A DNA stretch of 64,000 nt from JANQQC01 sp965262255 (GTDB taxonomy: Bacteria; Pseudomonadota; Alphaproteobacteria; Caulobacterales; Hyphomonadaceae), in the NCBI GenBank assembly GCA_965262255.1, contig OZ253505.1, positions 2,790,001 to 2,854,000 on the forward strand, read 5' to 3'. Positions 1 through 9,288 of the stretch are shown piece by piece (positions within the stretch are counted from its first letter, which is position 1; every line of letters begins with the position of its first letter). The position numbers and the translations under genes are program-made. The notes beneath the pieces are model-generated. The model saw only the letters and a list, made by a program, of their open reading frames with translations. It was not told the origin of the DNA and ran no database searches.

Positions 1-2
1 TA

Positions 3-278
3 ACTTCTTCTGATTCGACGGGGACTAAAGGGTTACGTGATGATAACGGGTCCAAACTGTCAGTTAACCGTGAACGAATAGCAATGGCATTGCGGGCCGA
101 GTTATCTCCGGACGAACTTACTGGACCGGAGCAAGAAATTTGGGCCAAAGAAGTTACTAAGAAGATGGCGGAACCCAGTGAGAGAGAAATTGAATTCTTT
201 AAGGAACGTCGCCGGCTCGGTATTGGGGTGGGTCTCGACAAAGATGGTAATATTGTCCATCAGAAACCGGAAAAATAG
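3..278 (+). CDS. Putative antitoxin of a zeta-like kinase pair (5' end outside window)
   Basis: The frame is open from the first bases of the window, so the true start is probably upstream; the first ATG inside is at 84 and gives 64 residues. The product is small, charged and likely helical (RAELSPDELTGPEQEIWAKE), ending in a GIGVGLDKDGNIVHQKPEK tail. It ends immediately before the ATG of a P-loop kinase resembling zeta-type toxins, with no gap, which is the usual order of antitoxin then toxin. I recognise no named domain; the antitoxin role is inferred from size and position only. The partner gene is frameshifted, so the pair is probably no longer functional. Confidence 0.5.
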   Translation, partial: TSSDSTGTKGLRDDNGSKLSVNRERIAMALRAELSPDELTGPEQEIWAKEVTKKMAEPSEREIEFFKERRRLGIGVGLDKDGNIVHQKPEK

Positions 279-895
279 ATGCCGGTAGAGTTCATTTCAC
301 CAACTTTGTTAATGATTGCTGGCTCGAATGGCGCAGGTAAATCGACTTTGTTTAAAGAACGGGTTGCTCCATTATTCTCAGCCCCGTTCATTAATGCCGA
401 CGTTATTCAGAAAGATGAGATAAAGGATCCCAGAGCTGAGGCATCATATGTAGCGGCTCAAATTGCCACAGAGAGAAGGAATGAGTTTCTTTCTCAGTCT
501 AAAAGCTTCGTCACCGAATCAGTTTTTTCGCACCCGTCTAAAATTGAACTGATTCGCGAAGCGAAAAAAACGGTTTCCGAGTCTGGGTGTATCACGTAGG
601 TATAGATAATTCTAAACTTCTTACTGATCGCGTAGCTAGCCGATTTGCATCTGGTGGGCATGACGTACCAGAAGATAAAATTTTAGAACGAAACAAAAGA
701 AACGGGGTGTTGATTCGAAACGCAGTTTTAATTGCAGATGCAGGATTAATTTTCGATAACTCTAAGCTAAACGATTTCCCAAAATTGTGCGTTTCTTTTA
801 ATTTCGGCCAGATCGTTCATGTCGAGCGCGAAATTCCTCGTTGGATTAAGCAAATTTATGCTGAGGAATTGCGAGATTGTGGTTTCGATGTTTAG
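279..895 (+). pseudogene. Zeta-toxin-like P-loop kinase, frameshifted
   Basis: The first half (279-599) begins with a Walker A motif, AGSNGAGKST, near residue 14, followed by FINADVIQKDEI and FVTESVFSHPSK, the pattern of zeta-toxin/AAA-33 kinases that phosphorylate small metabolites such as UDP-sugars. The second half lies in another frame (about 590-895): YHVGIDNSKLLTDRVASR, then GGHDVPEDKILERNKR, which are the conserved middle and C-terminal parts of the same fold. The break is near 588-592, where a few bases seem lost between ESG and YHVG. Neither half alone is a full kinase, so I call it a pseudogene. A sequencing error at one site is the alternative. Confidence 0.72.
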
Positions 896-967
896 AGGAC
901 TTATTCAAGTTACAGGTTGATGAAATTGAATGCGAAGGTGCATGAGATACTAAGGGAAAAGTTCACT

Positions 968-1255
968 ACTTATATAGTCCAGCAAACAGGTGCGAAGGAT
1001 TTTTGATTAATCTGTCTGGTTCCTCTTGTCAACATTTGTTAATAAAGTCGAAGATAGTTAGACCTTTGTGAGACTTTAACCGTTTAGCAAAGTTATAGAC
1101 ATCTATAAAGACCTAGATGTGTTCCTTCAGTTTGTCATGTGTCTCATAGTGATACTTTTTCACAGTAGCTTCTTTGATGGTTCTATTCATTCGTTCCACT
1201 TGTCCGTTCGTCCAGGGATGATAGGGAAGTGTCGACTTATGTTTGATATTGATTG
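968..1255 (-). pseudogene. IS481-family transposase, C-terminal remnant
   Basis: Read on the minus strand from about 1255 downward, the sequence encodes YHPWTNGQVERMNRTIKEA, then TVKKYHYETHDKLKEHI, a stop, VYNFAKRLKSHKGLTIFDFI, a stop, and EEPDRLIKNPSHLFAGL. This matches the end of the rve integrase core of IS481-type transposases, including the region around the last catalytic Glu (QVERMN). Two in-frame stops and the absence of the N-terminal half and HTH show it is dead. Its upstream edge abuts the subtilase fragment at about 1255, so the element or a deletion next to it probably truncated that gene. Confidence 0.75.
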
Positions 1256-1650
1256 ACTCGCAGGAAATGTAAAGTTTTTTCGAAGAAAAAGTGGGGCAAG
1301 TATTCTCATTTCATTATGCGAATACGTTAGTCCAAGCTTTCCAAAATGCTTCTGGTGATGCCGCAGTGGACTCCATTTGTAACTCTGTTCTCTTTCCGCA
1401 GACTCTGTCTGGTAATCAATTTCCATAGAACCAAGAAGGGTTTAGAATTTGTTTTCAGATTTGTATTGCAGGGCAGAACTTAGTCGGACTCCAAAACAAT
1501 TCGAACCAGCTAGTCGATCAACAAATGGATGCGGATTCAATACTGTCGTTAACGCCACAAAGCCGCTCAATTTTCCATTGAGACCTAAAGCCTGCGGAAT
1601 TGGTACAGCGCAATAGAAATTTTTACCGGATTGAAGGTCTATATGGTACT
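1255..1650 (-). pseudogene. Detached C-terminal fragment of an IetS-like S8 peptidase
   Basis: The minus strand reads GKNFYCAVPIPQALGLNGKL, SGFVALTTVLNPHPFVDRL, NCFGVRLSSALQY, a TAA stop (1442-1444), then LLGSMEIDYQTE, YKWSPLRHHQKHF and RILAPLFLRKNFTF. These blocks resemble, from memory, the C-terminal domain of subtilases paired with AAA ATPases in IetAS-type systems. The matching N-terminal part lies at 13.2-14.3 kb on the same strand, and the middle with the catalytic Ser was not found. The fragment ends where IS481 sequence begins. It could come from the same gene, split by insertion of the intervening 11.5 kb, or from a second copy. Confidence 0.55.
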
Positions 1651-1672
1651 AGAACTTTACCACTTTTTTCTA

Positions 1673-1683
1673 CCCCCCCCCCC
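1673..1683 (+). repeat. C11 homopolymer tract at the autotransporter promoter
   Basis: There are eleven consecutive C residues upstream of the autotransporter start at 1813. A good extended -10 (TGC followed by TATAGT, 1702-1707) lies downstream; a 17-bp spacer would put the -35 at 1679-1684, inside the tract. Length changes here would alter the -35 region or its spacing. Confidence 0.85.
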
Positions 1684-1707
1684 ATTGAAAAATTTCTATG
1701 CTATAGT
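1679..1707 (+). promoter_or_regulatory. Predicted promoter of the autotransporter, -35 inside the C tract
   Basis: The extended -10 element is TGCTATAGT, with the hexamer at 1702-1707. No recognisable -35 hexamer is found at 16-18 bp; that position is occupied by the end of the C11 run. An alternative TTGAAA at 1685-1690 is only 11 bp from the -10, too close for a standard promoter. The start codon is about 105 bp downstream of the -10. Confidence 0.4.
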
Positions 1708-1812
1708 TTGACTATGCACACCGTAAATTGGTTGTTTTTGTCGAAACTCTGCTCTTCGTTTTGATACGCCCGCCATTTTCAAAATCAAATCTTCGTTTCA
1801 GGATCAGTTATC

Positions 1813-2016
1813 ATGAGCATTTCCCTTGCTAATCCTTCCATTGGTCGGGATTCAAATACCGAATTTATGCCAGACCGTTCTGTCTGTGGTAGAATTTCTC
1901 GTTGTGCTGGTCAGATTCTAAGCTTTGCCCCTTGTATGACCCGTTCATTGAAAGTTTCAGTTTCGTCTTTAGCTCTTGGTTCAGTGGTTGCAACTAGTTT
2001 GATGGGGGGGGGGTAG
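1813..2016 (+). CDS. N-terminal signal-peptide segment of the autotransporter (out of frame with the body)
   Basis: This 67-residue frame starts at ATG 1813 and has an extended signal-peptide layout: a polar N-region, then MTRSLKVSVSSLALGSVVA with a hydrophobic core, ending MGGG at a TAG directly after a run of ten G (2004-2013). With one more G, or two fewer, the frame continues without any stop as VAYPQSCTKTNNSATRT and runs into the large open frame that begins at 2280. It is therefore the missing export signal of that protein rather than a separate gene. In this sequence the phase is OFF. Confidence 0.75.
   Translation: MSISLANPSIGRDSNTEFMPDRSVCGRISRCAGQILSFAPCMTRSLKVSVSSLALGSVVATSLMGGG
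2004..2013 (+). repeat. G10 tract, putative contingency (phase-variation) site
   Basis: The tract has ten consecutive G residues within codons 65-67 of the frame starting at 1813. With 10 G the frame ends at TAG (2014-2016). With 11 or 8 G the frame joins the one used at 2280-9194; I read every codon from 2016 to 2280 in that frame and found no stop. A tract of this length at the end of a signal-peptide region is typical of slipped-strand phase variation. Confidence 0.8.
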
Positions 2017-2279
2017 CCTATCCGCAGAGTTGCACGAAGACTAATAATAGTGCGACAAGAACGGTAACTCATACCTGTACTCAGTCTAGCATTACTGCAG
2101 GAATTGGCTTTATTCGAGAAAATGAATGGGGCAATAATGCGGGTAACATTAATGTAAATTTAGGTTCCTCAACAAATATTGAAGTCTCAACGGGTACGTC
2201 ACCCATTTTTAATTTTCTTATTTCCTCAGGTGGATCTACTGGCGTAAGATTCTCTCAGTCGGCGAATGGTCAGGATATT

Positions 2280-5200
2280 GTGGCCACATCTAACGTATCG
2301 ATGGCTTTCAACGTTGTTCATGGTTATGGCAATAGCAATTACGTTGACGCAGGAAATTCTCCGATCACGATATCAGTTACTGGAAATATCTCGGTAGCAG
2401 ATTCCTCCAACTATGCAATTAGAACGTCGCGAACGGCAGGATTTCCCAATACGACGGCACAAACCCTAGCCACCAACATCACGATTAGCACGGCGAATAT
2501 AACGGCTGGCGGCGGGGGGATTTGGACGAGAAGCAAGGGCAACGTATCCATCACGGCTGGAAACATCACCGCTTCAGGAAAGCATGGAATCTCAATCAAC
2601 AACGATGAAGCGAATACGAGTTCTACTACCGTTTCTTCGGTAATAAACGTCAATGTCAGTTCTATTTCTGTTTCTAACAATAATTCGAGGGCCATTCAAT
2701 TTAATGTCAAAGATGCGACGATATCTGCAAACGTTGGACGGATCGATCACACTGGAACCGGAGCGGGCGCTTATGGAATCTTTCTTAGTGGTTTAGGGCG
2801 AGGAAATAATCCAATCACAATTTCGGTAGGTTCCGCTAACGTTCGTGAGATTTTGATTGGAGTATTATCTTTTTTAGGTAATCAAACAATTACTTTTACA
2901 TCGTCCGGGACGTTAACGGGAAGGCAGCTTGCAATTATTAACAATCCCGGTGACATAAACGTAAGTATAAATTCTTTTAGCGCACGAACGGAAGGAACGG
3001 CATTAAGCGTACTTTCCCTTAGAGGTAAAAATGTAACAGTAAACACTTCAGGAACAATTAGCGCCCGTTCAAAGGCAATTGATGTAGTTCACTCTGGCAA
3101 TGCGACGATCTCGGCTACAGGAGATATGACGGGAGAACACACGTCTGGAACAATTTTTACCAGTCAAACTACCAGTTCCACGACGACCAATGTCGTTACG
3201 ATAACGACTACGGGGGATACAAATAATACTAATACCGGGGCAACGGCAGTTATACGTTCAAAAGGAAATGTTGGTGGGCGTGTAACTGTGTCGACAAAGA
3301 ACGTAACGAGCAGTGGTTACTACGCCATCAACATCGACTCGAACAACGGCCCGGTGAGCATAACTACGGCGGGAGCAGTAAAAGCAACGGGGTCTTCAAC
3401 AAGCAAAGATATCGCGGCAATAAAAATTGACAATACCAATTCGTCTTCAACGGCCTCACCGACGGCTACGGTCGTCCTGAATAGCGGTTCTGTCATAGGA
3501 ACAACCGGTAAGGGAGCGATAGTCGTTACCAAGAACCAAGCTGCCGCACGAATCGCCACGACTGTTACCGTTAATTCTGGCGCAAGTATGGTTGGCTTTG
3601 TCAAACTCGGAGAAGGCAACGACGAGATAAAGTTTAATGGTGGAAGCTATACGTTAGGCGCGTCTCAGAAAATAGATGGCGGGAGTCATACGAGTGATAA
3701 CGATGTTTTAAACTTTAATTCCGGAACATGGACAGTAACAGCAACAAATTTCACCAACTGGGAAACTCTAAAAATAAGTTCAAGTGGAACTGCTAAGTTC
3801 CTTGGTAAAGGAACGGGTAGTGGCCAAGATTTGGGATTCGATAGTGTTGTCGTTGATGGCGTTCTATCTCTTCAAGACGGAACGGTCGGCGACCATCTCG
3901 ATATAGCAGGAAATCTCTCTGGTAGTGGTGTGATCCACGTTGATGTCAATTTCGTTACCAAAACCTCCGACCGGGTTGTCGTATCGGGAACGGTAACTGG
4001 CAACATAAAAATCAGACTGAATGATGTAACGCCAAGTGGTTCCCAACATGTTGTTGATACAAAAGTTAGGATCCTATCGCTAACCGGAACCGGTCAAAAC
4101 GCCTCTGTATTCTCGTTAGAGAACAACGAGTTTCTTGCGGGCGGATACAAATATACCATCACCGTAACTAGTAATCGGCACATTGAGCTTAATTCGACTC
4201 GCAGTGTCCTAAGGTGTACGGAATCGAGCTCGGTTACGGGAGTGTTCAGTTGCGCGGGAACTATTTCGACGCCTGAGTTCATTTCAAAAACGGGCAACAC
4301 AAACATATCGGCAACGCTGGCAAGCGGGGCAACGGTATCGGTTTCATCCTTCAAAGCTATAAGCATGGTAGGGAGTGCCGCTGTCACTTTTACGCAAGCA
4401 GCCAACGGAGGATCAATTAACGCCACTGGAAATGCTTCAGGCGCTATAGATGCGGCGACAACTGGAAATGGTGCAGTGAACGTCACATTGACGGGAACGG
4501 CCAATCTCCAAGGCTCAGGAACAGCGGTGCGGGCGTATTCTTCTGGCACCGGAGCGGTCAGCGTTAGAGCCGTTCAAGTCAATGCAAATAATACCAGTGG
4601 ATCGGCGATTGAGGCTCGGGGGTCAGGTAGCAGCGTGTCGGTGAGTACAACAGGAACGGTATCCGGAGGAAAAAGTGGAATTACGACCTTCAATCAAAGT
4701 TCGGGAACTGGAACAGTCACTGTTTCGGCAAGCGGAACCGTAACAGGAAGCAGTGCGACCGCAATCTACGCTTTGAATAGAGGCACAGGTGGAGTCTCTG
4801 TTACAACTTCAGCACTTAACGCTGGCACTAGTGGGATTGATGTTCGTAATTATGCGGGAGGAACTATAACTATTCTCGCGAACGGAACAGTTACAGCAAA
4901 TGGATCCGGCGATAAGCATGCTGGAATATTTCTCAATAATGATGCTAGCGGTGGCGCTATATCCGTTGCAGTTGGAAATAATGGCAGTTTGAGCGGTCAC
5001 AACGGTGTTTTTATCGACGATAAAGGTGGTGCTAGCGTAACTGTAAATGCAACAGGCAATGTCACTGGGGTCGGAGGCGATGGCGTTTATGTTAGCAAGA
5101 CAGGCTCAGGTGGGGTCTCAGTCACAGCTTCAGCACTTAGTGCTGGCACTAACGGAATTGATGTTCGTAATTTTGCTGGTGGAGCGATTACCTTAGTAGC

Positions 5201-8200
5201 AAATGGAGCAGTTACAGCAAATGGTTCCGGCGATAAGCATGCCGGAATATTTCTCAATAATGATGCTAGCGGTGGAGCTATATCCGTTGCAGTTGGGAGT
5301 AATGGCAGTTTAAGTGGTCACAACGGTGTTTTCATCGACGATAAAGGTGGTGCTAGAGTAACTGTCAATGCAACAGGCAATGTCACCGGTGTCGGAGGGG
5401 ATGGCGTTTATGTCAACAAAACAGGCTCTGGTTCTGTATTACTAAACGTCGGTCAAGTGACGGGTAAGAAAAGGGGGATTTTTATAAATCATACCAACAC
5501 GGGAACGATTACAGCGACAGCCACTAAACTCGTGCGTTCAACCGCAAATGCAGGAGCATTCTCGAGTATAGAGGTCATTAATTCCGGAGATAATATAGAC
5601 CTTGTTCTAGCCGCAGTCACTGGAGCTAAACACGGCGTAGAAGCGAAAACCACAACTTCAGGATCTATCTCAATCGTCACGTCAGGCGCAATCACAGGAC
5701 AAACGGACGGCATAAGAGCCTTTGTTGAGGGACAAGGCAATGTTTCAATCACTGTTTCAGGAAATATCACGTCTGGAGATCAAGGTTTTGCCATTAATAC
5801 CAAAGCAGGTAGTGGAACGACGACAATAGTCATAAATGGAGGAGATATAGGTGGACAAAAATCTATAAAAAATCTCAACGGTTCTTCCGTAATCACAGTC
5901 AACAATACTGCCGAACTTAAAGGCGATGTGGAACTGGGTGGAGGTGCTGATCAGCTCACTTTTAATAGTACGAAGTTTAACTCGTCAATCCGTTTAGATG
6001 GCGGTGAAGATGTATCTACGGATAGTTCGATTGATAGTCTAACGTTCCGTTCGGGAACCGTAACAGCAGTTGCGACCAATTTACGAAATTGGGAACGAAT
6101 AACTGTCGCAAGCGGTGTAACGCTTAAATTCAACACAACCAATACAGTGACTGCTGAGGAATTTCGCCTTCTAGGAACTTTGTCACTCCAAGATGGTGAC
6201 ACGGATGATCGCCTAATCACTACCGGAAACTTCACCACACTAGGAAACAACGTAACAGGAACTATTGCTGTCGACGTTAATTTTGCGACAGGTGCCTCCG
6301 ATACAATCACCGTTCGAGGCAATATGACCGGCCGAAAACAGTTAAACGTAAGAGACATTACGCCTTCTAATAATTCGAATCGAACAGAAAACCCAATCTC
6401 CATTCTTACAGTTACTGGAACAGTCACCTCAAATGCATTGACACTAGATCCAACTCGTATTCGGTCTGGTGGGTACGTCTACACGCTAAGTTTCGATTCC
6501 ACTACCAAATCATTCAGACTGCTTGGAATACCGGGTGTTACTAACTGTCAAGGAACATCGACTGCAGGAACTTTTAACTGTTCTGGTGCAATTACAGGTT
6601 TAGAAAATATCATTGCTCGTGGAAACGAAAATCTGATTGCTAACCTTACTCGATCGGCGACGGTTTCGGTGAGTTCCGATGTGGCGATATCTATGTCCGG
6701 AAAAGCATCAGTTACGTTTACCCAAGAAGCCAATGGAGGTGCCTTAACGGCTTCTGGAACAGCCAGCGGCGTAATTCTGGCCTCAACCACAGGGAACGGA
6801 GCTGTTTCAGTTCAGTTAACGGGTACAGCAACTCTAACCGGAGCAGGGTCAGCGATAAAAGCAACATCCACTGGAAACGGTAATGTAACAATAACTGCAG
6901 CAAATGTCGTTGCGAGTAATGCAGCTGGAACAGCGATTGAAGCGGAAGGTCGTGGCAGACAAGTCAGCGTTAATGCATCTACAACCTCCGGTGGACGTAA
7001 TGGAATTGTTGCGAAGAATACCGGAGCGAACGGCTCGGTAACGATTAATGCTACGGGATCAACTTCCGGAGGAACGGTAGGGATTGATGCTGCGACGACC
7101 AGCGGGAGTATTACAGTCAACGCGACTTCTGTTTCGGGAGGTGTCGTCGCCAAGAATGCTGGTGGAACTGGTAACGTTAGTGTGACGACGACAGGCAATG
7201 TCACTGGAAATCGATCCATTGCCTTGGATGTCGAAAATCTCGGTCGAGGAACAATAGCCGTAACTGCTTCAGCGACAGTTACGGCAACTGCCGTTGGTAA
7301 CGTAGATGTGAACGCGGGAAGCATAAACGTTAATGCGGGTTCCAATGTTACAAGCGTGACTATCTCTGCGAACAATGTATCCGGAATTCGCCATGCAGTA
7401 CGATCGATAAACAATGGCTCAGGACCAACGTCGATTATGTTGAATGGAACGATTCAGAGTCAGAGTGCGAGCGCTATACATGCTCAGAACACTAGTACGG
7501 GAGCCATATCCATTACGCTTACAGGCGCAGTCACAGGAGGAACACAAGGTGCGGCCATCGACACACTGACTGACGGAGGCGCGACCAATATCACTCTAAA
7601 TTCCGGAGCCGTCATTACCGGAACAATCGCCATTCGTAACGATGAGGGGGCTTCGGTTGTGAATGTAAATTCGGGAGCTTCAATCTCTGGAGCAGTTAGA
7701 TTGGGAGCAGGAGTTGATACCCTAACCTTTGCCGAACCGACATTTGGAACCTCAATATTAGATGGAGGGGATGATAGTGGTAACACCCAACCTGAAGACA
7801 TTCTGACGTTTAATGGAGGTACATTCTCAGCAACTATGACACAAGAAAGATGGTTGAACTGGGAAAAGATCGTAGTTGGTAATCAAGCCACCGTAAGTTT
7901 CAGTGGGGCTGATAATCACGTGGATGCGACGGACTTTGACCTTAAAGGAACGGTTTCTCTTCAAAATGGTGCTGTTCAAGACGGCGTAACATTCCGATCA
8001 AACCTCGTCGGAGGAGGGATCATTAAGCTGGATGCAAATTTCTATACAGGGTCCGCAGACCTAGTCAATATCGTTAACAATGTTACCGGGACAACACAAC
8101 TGGACATCAGAGATGTTTCTACACAGACAGGGGGTGAAGAAGACAAGGCTATTGTCATTGTGGATGTGTCGGGAACAGCTTCGTCTTCAGCATTTGAAAT

Positions 8201-9194
8201 TATGCGGAATCCCCAATCATCAGGGGCTTACGATTACGAACTGACTTTCAATAGTACGGATACAACTTTTTCCGTCACAAGAAAACACGCAGCTAGCAGT
8301 GTTATGTTAGTGGCTGCACCGATTGCTTTGCTTGATGGATTTACAAGAGCATCAACTCTGTATGAGCGTCGAACAGCAGACTCTAATGCCCCGTACTGGA
8401 GCAGAGTATTTTCTAGGAGTAATGGTTACGGTACAGCCCGTGAAGGATCAGCAGAATATGATTCGTCAAACACCGGCTTCCAGATAGGGTATGATCTAGC
8501 GACAACCGAAAATGATTTCGGCACTGTCGTTTACTGTGCAACCATTCAATACAATAGTATGGAAGTGGATGTTTCGGCTTTCAACGTTGCAGGAACATAT
8601 ACGGCAAAAGGTTTTGGAATTGGAGGAGCAGCAACAGTTTATATGAAGGATGGAACCTACGTTGACACTCAGCTTCAATACAACCAAGTTTCAGCGGATT
8701 TCGAAGTGGGTAACAGTATTGGAACAGTACTAGATGGTCATGAGTCTACTGCAATGCTTCTCAGTGCAGAGGTAGGAAAACGATACCCAATCAATGATGA
8801 ATACACACTTCTATACAGCGGGCAACTGAACTGGGGTAACGTCGATGGAGGAAATACCGCAACAGCAAGAGGTCAGTCCGTCGACTTCGGAGGGGATTCA
8901 AACTTGACAATAAGAGGTGGAGCAAGAATTGAGTATAAGAGCGATGCCAATCAGTTCTATGGCCTCGCTAATCTATACATAGATACATTGGACTCATGGG
9001 ACATCACCTTCGCGACTGAGACCTTCTCAGACAGTAAGGGAACAGTGTTAGCGGAAATAGGATTCGGAGGTGAGGTTGAATTATCTCCGACTTCAGCGTG
9101 GTTTGGACAGGCGGCATTCAAGACTAGTTTGAAAGGTGGTGTCGAGAAACGAGATTCAACCTATCTCTCCACAGGGATAAGATGGTCTTGGTAG
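2280..9194 (+). CDS. Giant autotransporter adhesin (passenger plus C-terminal beta-barrel)
   Basis: This is 2304 residues if begun at the GTG at 2280, but the true protein probably starts at 1813 and is interrupted at the G10 tract. The passenger is rich in Gly, Ser, Thr, Asn and Val with repeated short beta-strands, as in right-handed beta-helix type V passengers. It has three long modules, each opening with a Cys pair (SCTKTNN...HTC near 2031-2076, RCTESSS...SC near 4215, NCQGTST...NC near 6545). Each closes with an LSLQDG-type block (3860, 6180, 7955) and a DVN/DAN-F motif. The last ~300 residues (from about 8290) look like an autotransporter beta-domain with alternating strands, ending in RWSW, an aromatic terminus suited to outer-membrane assembly. 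It probably acts as a surface adhesin. A weak terminator follows. Confidence 0.85.
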   Translation: MATSNVSMAFNVVHGYGNSNYVDAGNSPITISVTGNISVADSSNYAIRTSRTAGFPNTTAQTLATNITISTANITAGGGGIWTRSKGNVSITAGNITASGKHGISINNDEANTSSTTVSSVINVNVSSISVSNNNSRAIQFNVKDATISANVGRIDHTGTGAGAYGIFLSGLGRGNNPITISVGSANVREILIGVLSFLGNQTITFTSSGTLTGRQLAIINNPGDINVSINSFSARTEGTALSVLSLRGKNVTVNTSGTISARSKAIDVVHSGNATISATGDMTGEHTSGTIFTSQTTSSTTTNVVTITTTGDTNNTNTGATAVIRSKGNVGGRVTVSTKNVTSSGYYAINIDSNNGPVSITTAGAVKATGSSTSKDIAAIKIDNTNSSSTASPTATVVLNSGSVIGTTGKGAIVVTKNQAAARIATTVTVNSGASMVGFVKLGEGNDEIKFNGGSYTLGASQKIDGGSHTSDNDVLNFNSGTWTVTATNFTNWETLKISSSGTAKFLGKGTGSGQDLGFDSVVVDGVLSLQDGTVGDHLDIAGNLSGSGVIHVDVNFVTKTSDRVVVSGTVTGNIKIRLNDVTPSGSQHVVDTKVRILSLTGTGQNASVFSLENNEFLAGGYKYTITVTSNRHIELNSTRSVLRCTESSSVTGVFSCAGTISTPEFISKTGNTNISATLASGATVSVSSFKAISMVGSAAVTFTQAANGGSINATGNASGAIDAATTGNGAVNVTLTGTANLQGSGTAVRAYSSGTGAVSVRAVQVNANNTSGSAIEARGSGSSVSVSTTGTVSGGKSGITTFNQSSGTGTVTVSASGTVTGSSATAIYALNRGTGGVSVTTSALNAGTSGIDVRNYAGGTITILANGTVTANGSGDKHAGIFLNNDASGGAISVAVGNNGSLSGHNGVFIDDKGGASVTVNATGNVTGVGGDGVYVSKTGSGGVSVTASALSAGTNGIDVRNFAGGAITLVANGAVTANGSGDKHAGIFLNNDASGGAISVAVGSNGSLSGHNGVFIDDKGGARVTVNATGNVTGVGGDGVYVNKTGSGSVLLNVGQVTGKKRGIFINHTNTGTITATATKLVRSTANAGAFSSIEVINSGDNIDLVLAAVTGAKHGVEAKTTTSGSISIVTSGAITGQTDGIRAFVEGQGNVSITVSGNITSGDQGFAINTKAGSGTTTIVINGGDIGGQKSIKNLNGSSVITVNNTAELKGDVELGGGADQLTFNSTKFNSSIRLDGGEDVSTDSSIDSLTFRSGTVTAVATNLRNWERITVASGVTLKFNTTNTVTAEEFRLLGTLSLQDGDTDDRLITTGNFTTLGNNVTGTIAVDVNFATGASDTITVRGNMTGRKQLNVRDITPSNNSNRTENPISILTVTGTVTSNALTLDPTRIRSGGYVYTLSFDSTTKSFRLLGIPGVTNCQGTSTAGTFNCSGAITGLENIIARGNENLIANLTRSATVSVSSDVAISMSGKASVTFTQEANGGALTASGTASGVILASTTGNGAVSVQLTGTATLTGAGSAIKATSTGNGNVTITAANVVASNAAGTAIEAEGRGRQVSVNASTTSGGRNGIVAKNTGANGSVTINATGSTSGGTVGIDAATTSGSITVNATSVSGGVVAKNAGGTGNVSVTTTGNVTGNRSIALDVENLGRGTIAVTASATVTATAVGNVDVNAGSINVNAGSNVTSVTISANNVSGIRHAVRSINNGSGPTSIMLNGTIQSQSASAIHAQNTSTGAISITLTGAVTGGTQGAAIDTLTDGGATNITLNSGAVITGTIAIRNDEGASVVNVNSGASISGAVRLGAGVDTLTFAEPTFGTSILDGGDDSGNTQPEDILTFNGGTFSATMTQERWLNWEKIVVGNQATVSFSGADNHVDATDFDLKGTVSLQNGAVQDGVTFRSNLVGGGIIKLDANFYTGSADLVNIVNNVTGTTQLDIRDVSTQTGGEEDKAIVIVDVSGTASSSAFEIMRNPQSSGAYDYELTFNSTDTTFSVTRKHAASSVMLVAAPIALLDGFTRASTLYERRTADSNAPYWSRVFSRSNGYGTAREGSAEYDSSNTGFQIGYDLATTENDFGTVVYCATIQYNSMEVDVSAFNVAGTYTAKGFGIGGAATVYMKDGTYVDTQLQYNQVSADFEVGNSIGTVLDGHESTAMLLSAEVGKRYPINDEYTLLYSGQLNWGNVDGGNTATARGQSVDFGGDSNLTIRGGARIEYKSDANQFYGLANLYIDTLDSWDITFATETFSDSKGTVLAEIGFGGEVELSPTSAWFGQAAFKTSLKGGVEKRDSTYLSTGIRWSW
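4790..5430 (+). repeat. Two tandem 321-bp (107-residue) repeats within the passenger
   Basis: The two copies are offset by exactly 321 bp (for example agcactta at 4811 and 5132). Both encode SALxAGTxGIDVRN, NGSGDKHAGIFLNNDASGG, GSLSGHNGVFIDDKGGA and GNVTGVGGDGVYV with only scattered changes. The high similarity, unlike the rest of the passenger, points to a recent in-frame duplication. Confidence 0.9.
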
Positions 9195-9216
9195 CGCTTT
9201 TTTATTGGTCGCCATT

Positions 9217-9245
9217 AACAGAACACCGATCTGTTCTCTTTTCTC
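9217..9245 (+). terminator. Possible Rho-independent terminator after the autotransporter
   Basis: A 6-bp stem (AGAACA/TGTTCT, 9220-9225 and 9232-9237) is followed by CTTTTCTC, 25 bp after the stop codon. The stem is short and AT-rich, so the call is weak. Confidence 0.35.
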
Positions 9246-9288
9246 ACAGGAACAACTCTCATAGTCAATGAACCAATGCAAGTTTCCA

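Noticed and set aside
1187..1426. 79-residue minus-strand frame as a separate gene
   Set aside because: It is the out-of-context middle of the subtilase fragment running into transposase sequence in the wrong frame.
6812..7414. 200-residue and other long antisense frames inside the autotransporter
   Set aside because: They are shadows caused by the repetitive, stop-poor composition of the passenger; the protein composition is unnatural.
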